Source: Candidatus Merdinaster equi
Lineage (GTDB): Bacteria > Bacillota > Clostridia > Lachnospirales > Lachnospiraceae
Reading direction: 5' to 3'
DNA: 39,470 bases
Assembly: GCA_018064935.1 (NCBI GenBank)
Contig: JAGHUF010000086.1
Coordinates: 1-39,470, forward strand
Under the pieces are notes generated by a model. The model was not told where the DNA came from and did no database searches. It saw nothing but the letters and a program-made list of their open reading frames with translations. The position numbers and the translations under genes were made by a program. The first letter of the stretch is position 1; each line of letters opens with the position of its first letter. Below are positions 16,220-24,618 of the stretch, piece after piece.

Positions 16220-17527
16220 TTAATCACGTAAACAACCAATTGGAATGACTCTAACACCATTTTCTGTTGTATAAGCCATCGGTGCAGTTGCACATATTAT
16301 CATTAACTCATCGGGCTCACGGTATGTTGCTTTTTGATGCTCAGTATTTTTATTAGCTTTTTCATTATGCATCCTTATTACATCTCTGAACTTAAGAAGT
16401 GATTTTTCTGCAGCTGCTATTTTAGATGCACCTGTTTTTATCTCTATCAATGCATATCTTCCATCCTGCATTTGATAAATAGCATCCGCTTCTAATCCCG
16501 TGTCATCTGTATAATGCATAATATTAGCATTATGTGCTTCTGCATAGACTAACAAGTCTCTTATAACCAAGTTTTCAAAAGCATGCCCAAATAAATCCAA
16601 GTCATTATAAAAATATTCCGGACTTATTCCAAGTGCGGCCATAGCAATTGATGTATCAACAAATATGTGCTTTTTGGCAGTTCTAATTGCCGTCTTTGAT
16701 CTAATCTGTGGAGTCCATGCGTCTATATCTTTAATGACATACAGCTGTTGTAACATATCTATATAATTTGAGATAGTTATATCAGAAACATTATAATTTG
16801 ACTGAACATCAGCATATATACTAGATTTCTTAGCTGTGGTCGAAATATTTCTTGCGTATGACCACAGTATTGTCTTAGTCCATTCCGCATTTCTTTTTAC
16901 ATTATCAATTGCAGAAATATCTTTCTCACATATCTGCTTAAAATAATCCTTTGCTATTTCAAGTTTGGCATCACGATCTGCAATCGCCATACATCTAGGC
17001 CATCCTCCTCTACAGACAGTAAAGAATAACTCTTCTAGCTTCAGTTCGCTGGTTTTTCCATCAATATCATATTCTTTATTATTCATAATTCCGGATAATG
17101 ATACTGTTCCATTTGATTCACCAGTTTCAAAAAGAGTCATTGGATACATTTGTAGTTCACTTATTCTTCCTGTTCCAGTATGTGGGGTTTCTATTCTCTT
17201 ACTTGTTGATCCTGTAAGCATATATTCCCCTACTGAATCAGGATTATCATCACAGTTCTTGCGTATTGTTCCCCAAATTTTAGGTGCATCTTGCCACTCA
17301 TCAAACAATATAGGTTTCTCATTCTTTAAGAAAAGTGACGGCGCAGTTTCTGCTATATTGAGGTATCCTTCCCGCTTCTCTTCATCTTGAAATTCTATTA
17401 TTGTTTTACATCTTTCCTTAGCTGTTCTGGTTTTTCCACAACCTTTAGGTCCAACTATATTAATCGCGTTAAAGGCTAATGTTTTTTTGTTTATTGTTTC
17501 ATCTATAATTCTTTTGACGTATTCCAA
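16220..17527 (-). CDS. DUF4143-type AAA ATPase with C-terminal nuclease-like domain
   Basis: A 435-residue protein of the AAA_14/DUF4143 group. It has Walker A GPKGCGKT (residues 26-33), Walker B-like KPILFDEWQD, and TGSTSKR as a sensor segment. The DUF4143 part runs from about 200 to 430 and includes GLEADAIYQ followed by ALIEIKTGAS, a PD-(D/E)XK-like arrangement. The start is a TTG at 17527 with GGAGG nine bases upstream. The family is widespread and often mobile; its role is unsettled. Here the gene is enclosed by inverted copies of a tRNA-Gln 3' end and preceded by three 23-bp repeats, and its codon use looks more AT-rich than the operon upstream, consistent with insertion as a cassette. 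Confidence 0.9.
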   Translation of the reverse strand: MEYVKRIIDETINKKTLAFNAINIVGPKGCGKTRTAKERCKTIIEFQDEEKREGYLNIAETAPSLFLKNEKPILFDEWQDAPKIWGTIRKNCDDNPDSVGEYMLTGSTSKRIETPHTGTGRISELQMYPMTLFETGESNGTVSLSGIMNNKEYDIDGKTSELKLEELFFTVCRGGWPRCMAIADRDAKLEIAKDYFKQICEKDISAIDNVKRNAEWTKTILWSYARNISTTAKKSSIYADVQSNYNVSDITISNYIDMLQQLYVIKDIDAWTPQIRSKTAIRTAKKHIFVDTSIAMAALGISPEYFYNDLDLFGHAFENLVIRDLLVYAEAHNANIMHYTDDTGLEADAIYQMQDGRYALIEIKTGASKIAAAEKSLLKFRDVIRMHNEKANKNTEHQKATYREPDELMIICATAPMAYTTENGVRVIPIGCLRD

Positions 17528-17584
17528 TGTAAAATGCCTCCATCTACATCACATTATTACACCAGTATTTTCTTCTTTCAATAT

Positions 17585-17653
17585 CTATTTTGTATTTTTC
17601 GGCATTTTTGTTTTGTATTTTTCGGCATTTTTGTTTTGTGTTTTTCGGCATTT
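17585..17653. repeat. Three tandem 23-bp repeats upstream of the ATPase gene
   Basis: Three copies (17585-17607, 17608-17630, 17631-17653) share the core TTTTGTATTTTTCGGCATTT with one or two changes each. They end about 58 bases before the TTG start of the ATPase on the minus strand, so they lie in its promoter or leader and may be operator sites. Confidence 0.85.
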
Positions 17654-17811
17654 TCATTTCCAGAACAGCAATAAGCAATGCCGCCTCTACATCAGCTGCT
17701 TTAATATCAAATATTCGGCTTTGGCGGACCTAAAATATTCTACTTTGGTTACCCGAACAAACCGGCAAGATATTCCAAGTAAAATACCAAGCTGTTTTCT
17801 CAAAAAAACAC

Positions 17812-17840
17812 TTGCAAAATGCGAACCAGTCTTGTATACT
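17812..17840 (+). promoter_or_regulatory. Promoter of tRNA-Gln
   Basis: TTGCAA (17812-17817), a 17-base spacer and TATACT (17835-17840) precede the tRNA by about 41 bases. The remainder of the gap 17528-17881 contains the 23-bp repeats and no gene that I can support. Confidence 0.7.
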
Positions 17841-17881
17841 ATCATTTGTTGACGCGATAATGTAGTCACGAAACATCATAT

Positions 17882-17953
17882 AGCGCTATCGCCAAACGGT
17901 AAGGCAACGGACTCTGACTCCGTCATTTCAAGGTTCGAATCCTTGTAGCGCTG
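17882..17953 (+). tRNA. tRNA-Gln (anticodon CTG)
   Basis: A complete cloverleaf of 72 bases. The 7-bp acceptor stem AGCGCTA pairs with TAGCGCT with discriminator G. The anticodon loop CTCTGAC gives CTG, reading CAG codons. The T-arm is CAAGG-TTCGAAT-CCTTG. CCA is not encoded. The body (ATCGCCAA, GGTAAGGCAACGGACTCTGA) is typical of bacterial tRNA-Gln. It is one of only two plus-strand genes seen here. Confidence 0.96.
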
Positions 17954-17989
17954 CTGAAGGAACTCAAATTGAGTTCCTTTTTTTGTGCT
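17930..17989 (+). repeat. Right copy of the tRNA-Gln 3'-end inverted repeat
   Basis: The T-arm to terminator segment of the intact tRNA-Gln. It is the partner, in opposite orientation, of 16156-16215, with four differences in 60 bases. The two copies enclose the ATPase gene, its 23-bp repeats and most of the tRNA. Confidence 0.85.
17957..17984 (+). terminator. Terminator of tRNA-Gln
   Basis: AAGGAACTCAA pairs with TTGAGTTCCTT in a tight hairpin, followed by seven T on the plus strand. Confidence 0.9.
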
Positions 17990-18045
17990 TAATACAGTGC
18001 TTGTACAGACATATTTGAAAAATGTAGAAAAAATCAAAGCAAATG

Positions 18046-18071
18046 AAAAAGAACCACAAACGTGGTTCTTT
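18046..18071 (-). terminator. Terminator of the BspA-like gene
   Basis: On the minus strand AAAGAACCACG and its complement form a compact hairpin followed by five T, 35 bases past the stop codon at 18106. Confidence 0.85.
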
Positions 18072-18105
18072 CATATATTTAGCCTTCTATTCTTCTATCT
18101 GATAA

Positions 18106-19107
18106 TTAATTTCCGTAAAGTGAATTCATGAGCAGTGGACCATACCAAGGAATATCAAGGTTCTGACCATATCCATTACGAATTATAATGTCGTAGTTTG
18201 TTCCCTTATATTTATAAATCAGTTCAACATCACATCCACAGCTGATAATTCTTTCCATAAGATACTGCGGAACTGAATGCCATGCTTTAAGATCCAGCTT
18301 CAATGTGTCACCGAGCTGCGCATTCTTAATCTGCTTTTCTAGTTCCTTTGCAAATGTGTTATATGCAACAGTATCACTTGGAATGTTTCTCTTCATTTCA
18401 ACATAACCACACTTAGAACATATCAATGAAGAAATACCCTCTATCTCAACTGTCGCCTCTCTTGTTGTCTTCCACTCCAGTTTATGTGCACATCCATTAA
18501 TTGACAAAGAATTCCCGGGAGTGGGTGGCAGTTCTGGAGTTGCTTCTTCGACCACATATCCTGATAAAAGACCTAACCTTACGTATTCATCCACACATCC
18601 GATAGGAACTATGATTTTAGCAGCTAGACGAGGGGCAGTAGAATCTAAACCTACAGGTGGTGTTGTTCCTTTAAATTCGATAGTATTTAAGCCAGCAAGG
18701 AAAAATGCCTCATATCCAATAGATGTCACATTTTGTGGTATTGTTATATGGCTTAAATTACCACAATTATAAAATGCCTTATCACCTATTGACGTAATAC
18801 TATCAGGCAAATGAATAGCAGTTATTGAATCTTTACTTATAAATGCATAACCCTGCACTTCAGTAACTCTATATGTTTTAGAGCCTGATGTTATAGTAGC
18901 AGGTATATCTATTGCACCAACAGAGGTACATCCACTTACTGCGGCGGTAAGCGTAGAATCCTCCACCTCATATCTTATTCCACCAATTTCAACCGGCATT
19001 CCTGCCTTAACTTCCATAGAAAACTCTGGCAAAAAAAATGCAGTAAGTGCAACCAACAGACAAAGGAATATTGTTACAATTCGTTTGCTTATTCTTTTAT
19101 TTTTCAT
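18106..19107 (-). CDS. Secreted BspA-like leucine-rich-repeat protein
   Basis: A 333-residue exported protein. Residues 1-35 are a signal peptide (basic start, IVTIFLCLLVALTAFFL, cleavage probably after VKA). Residues about 75-165 hold BspA/LRR_5-type repeats: SITAIHLPDSITSIGDKAF, LSHITIPQNVTSIGYEAF. A Pro-rich linker (LPPTPG) leads to a segment with a CxxCG zinc-ribbon-like pair (CSKCGYVE). The C-terminal 85 residues (from AYNTFAKELEKQI, with LKLDLKAWHSVPQYLMER and an IYKYKGTNYDI strand) match a tail I know from many Lachnospiraceae surface proteins. There is no LPXTG motif or clear anchor. It probably sits at the cell surface and binds a host, substrate or wall ligand. Confidence 0.85.
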   Translation of the reverse strand: MKNKRISKRIVTIFLCLLVALTAFFLPEFSMEVKAGMPVEIGGIRYEVEDSTLTAAVSGCTSVGAIDIPATITSGSKTYRVTEVQGYAFISKDSITAIHLPDSITSIGDKAFYNCGNLSHITIPQNVTSIGYEAFFLAGLNTIEFKGTTPPVGLDSTAPRLAAKIIVPIGCVDEYVRLGLLSGYVVEEATPELPPTPGNSLSINGCAHKLEWKTTREATVEIEGISSLICSKCGYVEMKRNIPSDTVAYNTFAKELEKQIKNAQLGDTLKLDLKAWHSVPQYLMERIISCGCDVELIYKYKGTNYDIIIRNGYGQNLDIPWYGPLLMNSLYGN

Positions 19108-19137
19108 ATTTTATCCCTTCAGTATTTTTTACATGAC

Positions 19138-19166
19138 ATTATATAAATTTGTATATGGTATGTCTA
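19138..19166 (-). promoter_or_regulatory. Promoter of the BspA-like gene
   Basis: Minus-strand -35 TAGACA (19166-19161), a 17-base spacer and a perfect -10 TATAAT (19143-19138), about 30 bases before the ATG at 19107. It lies just after the terminator of the upstream gene, so this gene is transcribed alone. Confidence 0.75.
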
Positions 19167-19191
19167 GTATTTATAGGGGTTTAAATTGACG

Positions 19192-19224
19192 AAAAAAGAG
19201 CGAAGGAATAAATCCCTCGCTCTC
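19192..19224 (-). terminator. Terminator of the DUF5722 gene
   Basis: On the minus strand AGAGCGA and TCGCTCT enclose a smaller GGGA/TCC pairing, followed by six T. It lies about 30 bases past the stop at 19254. Confidence 0.85.
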
Positions 19225-19253
19225 TTCATCATATTATAGAAAATCAAACCAAA

Positions 19254-20870
19254 TTATCTTGGAATAATGTTCCACTTAGCACCGATAACGCCCTTAGCCT
19301 GCTGAACATATGTAGCACCCTGTGCTCCATCCATTCCAGTAAACCAGCTGTATGCAACCTTAGGAGTTCCATTCATATTAAGAAGTCCTTCAGCAAGTCC
19401 CTGCTGAACTTCCTCTGCATTATCTGTTGTGTTATGGAATACGATAGCCTTGATGTACTGGTTAGCTTCTGCCTGCTTGTAAGCGTATACAATAGCAGCT
19501 GCCTGGTTCTTCTCACCCTCTGATGAAGGATAACCGATCTCATCAATGATGATTGGACGGCACTTACCAGCTGATGTAAGCATTGCAGGTGTGCACATGA
19601 AGTCTGTAAGCACTTCAAGATTCTCCATTGTGAGGTATGGAGTATTCTGTGTATGATTTACCATTCTTGCATAGTAAGATGACTTGCTCCACCACTTAGC
19701 ACTTGTAAGAGGGCAGTTGTAAGGGTGAACTGATACACCCCAGCTGAAGTTACCCTGTGCTGCAGTATTAGCAGCAAGAGCCTCAAGGAAGTCTCTTGTA
19801 TCAAATACAGTGTTAATCTTCTCGTTTCTGTTATATCTCTGGTCTACTGAGGTATAAACCTGAGCAGCCTTATTCTTACTCTTAACTGCTGTGTAAGCAA
19901 CACGAAGAACCTTAGCATATTCCTCTACATAAGTTGCAAGAGATGTACCTGCAGGAATGTAGTTCCACTGTACGAATGCTGTTACTTCGTTACCTACGAT
20001 AAAGTTATCAATCTGTCCATGTCCTGAGAGACCATTGTAACGCTCTGCAAGGAATGCATATGCTGCAGCAAGATACTCAACACCGAGCTGCTCAGATGCG
20101 TTTGGAAGTAAGTATGTTCTTGCCTTAGAACGAGTTGCTCTTGAAAGAGGGTTAACTAATACTTCAAGGTTCTTCTTATATCCAAGAAGAATAACCATGC
20201 TCATTGAGATATTTCTCTGCTGGCAGTAAGAGCACAGATAATCATACTGCTGAACAATACCTGCATCGAAGCAGTAAACCTTACCATTGTACTGATAAGG
20301 AACAACACCTGTTGTTCTTGTTGTAATCAGATCTGATAACAGAAGCTGATACTGTGTATGCTGAGCGCCAGTTGCCTGAAGCTGCTCAAGACGAAGAGGA
20401 TCAGGGAAAAGACCCTTCTTAGAGGTTGTCACGATACGATTACCAGAGGTAAATGTTGACAGTACCTGTGGATTGGTGATGTAGCTGAAGTTTGAAACCT
20501 TAACGTACTTTCCACCCTGTGGAACACCAATACAGAACTTCTTATACAGAAGTGAGTTAGCAGTTCCTTCGCCGAGTGGTGCGCCAAATACTGGTGAACC
20601 TGAAGCTGCAACAACTGCAACTGGATTAGTTGTAATGCCTGAACTGTAAGTAGGCTCTGCAAACAGATACATCTTTCCATCATCTGAAGCAGGAACCTTA
20701 CCAGATCCATAAACTGCAACAGTCTGAAGATCTGGGGTAATCTGACAAGCCACAACGCTCATGGTAACTGAATTCTTACCAGCAGCTTCTGACTTAACCT
20801 CAGTGGGCATCATTGTGACTGCCATTGCAACTACTAAAAGAGCTGCAAGGATTCTCTTAATGCTCTTCAT
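19254..20870 (-). CDS. Secreted DUF5722 protein, glycoside-hydrolase-like TIM barrel
   Basis: A 538-residue exported protein with a signal peptide (residues 1-30; ILAALLVVAMAVTMM, cleavage near SEA-AG). Residues about 35-130 form a beta-rich N-terminal domain. From about 150 to 520 it resembles DUF5722, a family with a glycosidase clan-A look: an Asn-Glu pair in FIVGNEVTAF (N294-E295) and a second glutamate in IIIDEIGYPSS (E444), placed on later barrel strands as in retaining clan-A enzymes. SVHPYN and ENLEVL fit active-site strands. Substrate is unknown. It has its own promoter-like site and terminator. The translation has no cell-wall anchor, so it may be released. Confidence 0.82.
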   Translation of the reverse strand: MKSIKRILAALLVVAMAVTMMPTEVKSEAAGKNSVTMSVVACQITPDLQTVAVYGSGKVPASDDGKMYLFAEPTYSSGITTNPVAVVAASGSPVFGAPLGEGTANSLLYKKFCIGVPQGGKYVKVSNFSYITNPQVLSTFTSGNRIVTTSKKGLFPDPLRLEQLQATGAQHTQYQLLLSDLITTRTTGVVPYQYNGKVYCFDAGIVQQYDYLCSYCQQRNISMSMVILLGYKKNLEVLVNPLSRATRSKARTYLLPNASEQLGVEYLAAAYAFLAERYNGLSGHGQIDNFIVGNEVTAFVQWNYIPAGTSLATYVEEYAKVLRVAYTAVKSKNKAAQVYTSVDQRYNRNEKINTVFDTRDFLEALAANTAAQGNFSWGVSVHPYNCPLTSAKWWSKSSYYARMVNHTQNTPYLTMENLEVLTDFMCTPAMLTSAGKCRPIIIDEIGYPSSEGEKNQAAAIVYAYKQAEANQYIKAIVFHNTTDNAEEVQQGLAEGLLNMNGTPKVAYSWFTGMDGAQGATYVQQAKGVIGAKWNIIPR

Positions 20871-20932
20871 ATAATAATTCTCCTCTCATTCTCCCACGGC
20901 ATGCTACCATGGATTAACAAACTGCACCTTTA

Positions 20933-20961
20933 AATTTACCAAATTATCCGCCACTTCTCAA
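20933..20961 (-). promoter_or_regulatory. Possible promoter of the DUF5722 gene
   Basis: Minus-strand TTGAGA (20961-20956), a 17-base spacer and TAAATT (20938-20933). The -10 is a weak match. An inverted ATTGAC/GTCAAT pair with a 9-base gap lies just upstream (about 20973-20993) and could be an operator. Confidence 0.4.
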
Positions 20962-21014
20962 CCACTAGATATTGACAAGAATACGGTCAATCGGTCTTAT
21001 CTGACACAACTAGC

Positions 21015-23126
21015 TTATACCTCAAACATAAGCTCTCCATATGTAGGGAATGGCCATAATCCCTTATCAACCATCATTTCCAAAGCATCGCATGGTTTTC
21101 TCAAATCTTCCATCGCCTTGCAGACAGTATCCTTATAATAGAATGCCTTCTCCTTCATATCCTTGATGAGACCGCCCTTCTTCTCATCCTCTCTGAGTGA
21201 ATCCAGAGCCTTCTGGGCTTCTTCGATACTTGAGATGACATCCTTCAGATTCTTAGTAATAGCCTCAGAGCTCATTCCGACCTTCTGAATCTTCATTAAT
21301 GTTTCTGCAAGTTCTCCGGCATAAGCCTGCGCGGCAGGAAGTATTTCTTTGCCTGCCATATCAATCATCGTCATCGCCTCGATATTGATCGTCTTGGCAT
21401 AGTTCTCATATACTATCTCTTCGCGGGAGCAGAGCTCGGATTTAGTAAAGATACCAAACTTCTCAAACAGCTTAACCGCTTTGGGGGTAGTAAGTGCAGA
21501 AGCAGCTTCTATCGTGCTTGGTATGTTTGGAAGTCCTCTTCTTGCAGCCTCCTCAACCCATTCAGCTGAATATCCATCGCCGCTGAAAATAATGCGTCTG
21601 TGCTCAGTCATATAATCCTTGATAACATCATGAACCTCTGTCTCCGGATCATCTGCTGCCTCTATTCTGTCTGCCGCCTCGCAGAAAGCCTCAGCTACAA
21701 TCGCATTGAGAATGGTGTTCGCACCGGCGATTGAATCTCCCGAGCCAACTGATCTGAACTCGAATTTATTTCCAGTGAAAGCAAATGGAGATGTTCTGTT
21801 TCTGTCAGTTCCATCCTTGTCAAGATCAAACAGTGTGCTGACACCAGTCTGAATCTTTCCACCAGACTTTGTATGATTTGCCTCTCCTGTTTCAACGAGC
21901 TGCTTCACCACGTCCTCGAGCTGCTCTCCAAGGCAGATTGATATGATTGCCGGAGGCGCCTCATTTGCGCCAAGTCGATGATCATTTCCTGCATCTGCTG
22001 CACTCTGTCTGAGCAGATCTGCATGTCTGTCAACCGCACGCATGATACATGCAAGTACGAGAAGAAACTGAACATTTTCATGTGGCGTAGCACCAGGGTC
22101 CAGCATATTGACACCATTGTCTGTTGAAATGGACCAGTTATTATGCTTACCGGATCCATTTACACCCTCATATGGCTTCTCGTGAAGAAGGCATCTCATT
22201 GAATGCTCGGTAGCAACCCTCTTCATCACTTCCATGACAAGCTGATTGTGATCAGCTGCAATATTTGCAGATTCATATACTGGAGCAAGCTCATGCTGTG
22301 CAGGCGCAGCCTCATTGTGCTGTGTCTTTGCTGTCACACCAAGCTTCCACAGCTCAACATTCAGATTCTTCATGAATGCGCCAACACGCTCTTTGATTAC
22401 TCCGAAATAGTGATCTTCCATCTCCTGACCCTTGGGGGCAGGTGCACCGAACAGAGTTCTTCCGGCAAACATGAGATCCTTGCGCTGCATAAACAGATCT
22501 TCATCCACCAGGAAATATTCCTGCTCAGCTCCAGCTGAAGGAGTTACTTTTTTAGCTGATTTATTACCAAATATGCGAACAATTCGAAGTGCCTGCTCAG
22601 AGATTGCTTCCATTGAACGAAGCAGTGGTGTCTTTTTGTCAAGCGCCTCTCCTGTATACGAATAGAAGGCTGTTGGAATTGTCAGGATAACTCCGCAGGC
22701 AGATTCCTTGAGAAATGCAGGCGAAGTAATATCCCAGGCTGTATATCCTCTTGCCTCGAAGGTTGCTCGAAGGCCACCTGAGGGAAAAGAAGAAGCGTCT
22801 GGCTCGCCCTTAATTAGTTCTTTGCCTGAGAATTCAGTCAGCATACGACCCGATGAATCGGGGTGACTTACGAAGGCGTCGTGCTTCTCTGCGGTGTATC
22901 CCGTGAGAGGCTGGAACCAGTGAGTATAGTGCGTTGCCCCATGCTCCTGGGCCCACTTCTTCATGGCACCAGCAACTTCATTTGCTGTAGCCATAGTGAG
23001 TTCTCCGCCCTGTTCCATGACAGTCTTTACCTCATTATAAGCAGGGGCGCTTAAACGCTCCTGCATTTTAGACAGAGTAAAGACATTGGAATTGAAGAGT
23101 TCTTCCACGTTCATTACATCATTCAT
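21015..23126 (-). CDS. glnN: Glutamine synthetase type III
   Basis: GSIII makes glutamine from glutamate, ammonia and ATP. The 703-residue length is diagnostic of type III, against about 440-470 for type I. Landmarks include THWFQPLTG, a catalytic-core stretch with EQEYFLVDEDLF, the HNEAAPAQHELAPV loop, and NGSGKHNNWS. The C-terminal extension is helical. The start ATG at 23126 has AGGA upstream. GSIII is well known in Bacteroides and in Butyrivibrio fibrisolvens, which supports the proposed lineage. It stands alone, separated from trhP upstream by 126 bases, so it probably has its own nitrogen-responsive control; I could not find a convincing promoter. Confidence 0.97.
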   Translation of the reverse strand: MNDVMNVEELFNSNVFTLSKMQERLSAPAYNEVKTVMEQGGELTMATANEVAGAMKKWAQEHGATHYTHWFQPLTGYTAEKHDAFVSHPDSSGRMLTEFSGKELIKGEPDASSFPSGGLRATFEARGYTAWDITSPAFLKESACGVILTIPTAFYSYTGEALDKKTPLLRSMEAISEQALRIVRIFGNKSAKKVTPSAGAEQEYFLVDEDLFMQRKDLMFAGRTLFGAPAPKGQEMEDHYFGVIKERVGAFMKNLNVELWKLGVTAKTQHNEAAPAQHELAPVYESANIAADHNQLVMEVMKRVATEHSMRCLLHEKPYEGVNGSGKHNNWSISTDNGVNMLDPGATPHENVQFLLVLACIMRAVDRHADLLRQSAADAGNDHRLGANEAPPAIISICLGEQLEDVVKQLVETGEANHTKSGGKIQTGVSTLFDLDKDGTDRNRTSPFAFTGNKFEFRSVGSGDSIAGANTILNAIVAEAFCEAADRIEAADDPETEVHDVIKDYMTEHRRIIFSGDGYSAEWVEEAARRGLPNIPSTIEAASALTTPKAVKLFEKFGIFTKSELCSREEIVYENYAKTINIEAMTMIDMAGKEILPAAQAYAGELAETLMKIQKVGMSSEAITKNLKDVISSIEEAQKALDSLREDEKKGGLIKDMKEKAFYYKDTVCKAMEDLRKPCDALEMMVDKGLWPFPTYGELMFEV

Positions 23127-23252
23127 ATTCTTTTTTCCTTTTCTTATATACGTTCAGCACACCACACCATACCACTGATATTGCATGCTGTTACAAACAC
23201 TTTTACTCATTTCTGAGTGGCTTGTTTCGCCTGAAAACAGGTGCATCCTGCG

Positions 23253-24524
23253 TTATTTTTCGAGCTCTTTCTCTGAAGGAGCAGCTACGCGAAGAAGATC
23301 ATAAACCTCGGCACCCTCAGAGAGCTTCAGCCATATTGTTTCCTGCGCATGAGGACATGATTCAACCATCTGTCCTTCTTCGTTTTCCATGCTGATGACC
23401 TGAGCCTCTATATTTCTGCCATCAGGCTTCATAATCTCAATTGTATCTCCGACACAGAATTTGTTTCTCTGAGTTATGCGCATTGCTCCGTCGGCGCGAA
23501 TCTCCTCAGGGTATCCGAGATATATATAATCGCTATTATATGTATTGCTATCGTATATCTGTGTCTCACTGCTTGGCTTTCCATAGAAAAAGCCTGTGGT
23601 GAACTGCCTATAAGTACACTTACTAATCTCTGCCTGATACCAGCCCATATTCTTGGCATATAATTCAGGATCAGTATAATAGTCATCAATTGCTTTTCTG
23701 TACGTTCTAGCTACAGTTGCAACATAGAGTGCCGTCTTCATTCGGCCCTCTATTTTCCACGAATCAATTCCAGCCTTCACCAGGTCAGGCACATGTTCAA
23801 TCATGCACAAATCCTTGGAATTGAATATGTAGGTTCCTCTTTCATTCTCATATACCGGCAGGTACTCTCCCGGTCTCTGTTCCTCTACTACTGCGTACTT
23901 CCAGCGGCAGGGATGTGTACATGCGCCTCTGTTTGCATCTCTTCCGGTAAAATAATTAGACAGAAGACATCTTCCTGAATATGAGATACACATCGCTCCA
24001 TGTATGAAAGTCTCTATCTCAAGATCATCTGGTATATTTCTTCGTATCTCACCGAGCTCATATATGGAAAGTTCTCTGGCAGACACCACTCTTGTAGCAC
24101 CGAGGTCATGCCAGAATTTATAGGTCCCGTAATTTGTATTGTTAGCCTGTGTTGAGATATGCCTCTCAATGTCAGGGCAATTCTCCTTCGCGAGCATGAA
24201 CATTCCGGGGTCTGATATGATGAGCGCATCCGGCTTATTCTTCATTTGCGAAAGCTCTTTAAAATATACTGCTGCCTCAGCAAGGTCATCATTATGCGCT
24301 AAGATATTGGCTGTCACATATACCTTGACACCCCTCTCGTGCGCAAAACCTATTCCTTCTTCCATTTCCTCCATGGTGAAGTTCTTCGCCTTAGCACGAA
24401 GTCCAAACACCTCACCACCGATATATACTGCATCCGCTCCGTAGATGACTGCAGTTCTTAACACTTCAAGGCTTCCTGCCGGAACAAGAAGTTCTGGCTT
24501 ACCTACACGCAATGTATTTCTCAT
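23253..24524 (-). CDS. trhP: Peptidase U32-family protein, tRNA hydroxylation protein TrhP
   Basis: A 423-residue U32 protein with ELLVPAGSLEVLRTAV, GADAVYIGGE, and the U32 signature with CISYSGRCLLSNY followed by the Cys-containing RGACTHPCRW. Despite the family name, bacterial members of this type act with prephenate-dependent chemistry in 5-hydroxyuridine formation at position 34 of tRNA. The gene immediately follows trmR, whose product methylates that hydroxyl group, so the pair probably makes 5-methoxyuridine. B. subtilis has two such genes (yrrN, yrrO) after yrrM; only one is present here. The assignment rests on family and on this pairing. Confidence 0.88.
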   Translation of the reverse strand: MRNTLRVGKPELLVPAGSLEVLRTAVIYGADAVYIGGEVFGLRAKAKNFTMEEMEEGIGFAHERGVKVYVTANILAHNDDLAEAAVYFKELSQMKNKPDALIISDPGMFMLAKENCPDIERHISTQANNTNYGTYKFWHDLGATRVVSARELSIYELGEIRRNIPDDLEIETFIHGAMCISYSGRCLLSNYFTGRDANRGACTHPCRWKYAVVEEQRPGEYLPVYENERGTYIFNSKDLCMIEHVPDLVKAGIDSWKIEGRMKTALYVATVARTYRKAIDDYYTDPELYAKNMGWYQAEISKCTYRQFTTGFFYGKPSSETQIYDSNTYNSDYIYLGYPEEIRADGAMRITQRNKFCVGDTIEIMKPDGRNIEAQVISMENEEGQMVESCPHAQETIWLKLSEGAEVYDLLRVAAPSEKELEK

Positions 24525-24618
24525 AGTTCACTATTTCCAATATATAAGATATTTTCGGGACAAACCCTATCACTCGTCCCACATGTAACATCACTTACAC
24601 CACCTACGCATCAGTCCA

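Noticed and set aside
17687..17869. 60-codon minus-strand frame opposite the tRNA-Gln promoter region
   Set aside because: No ribosome site, no family, and it overlaps the promoter of tRNA-Gln.
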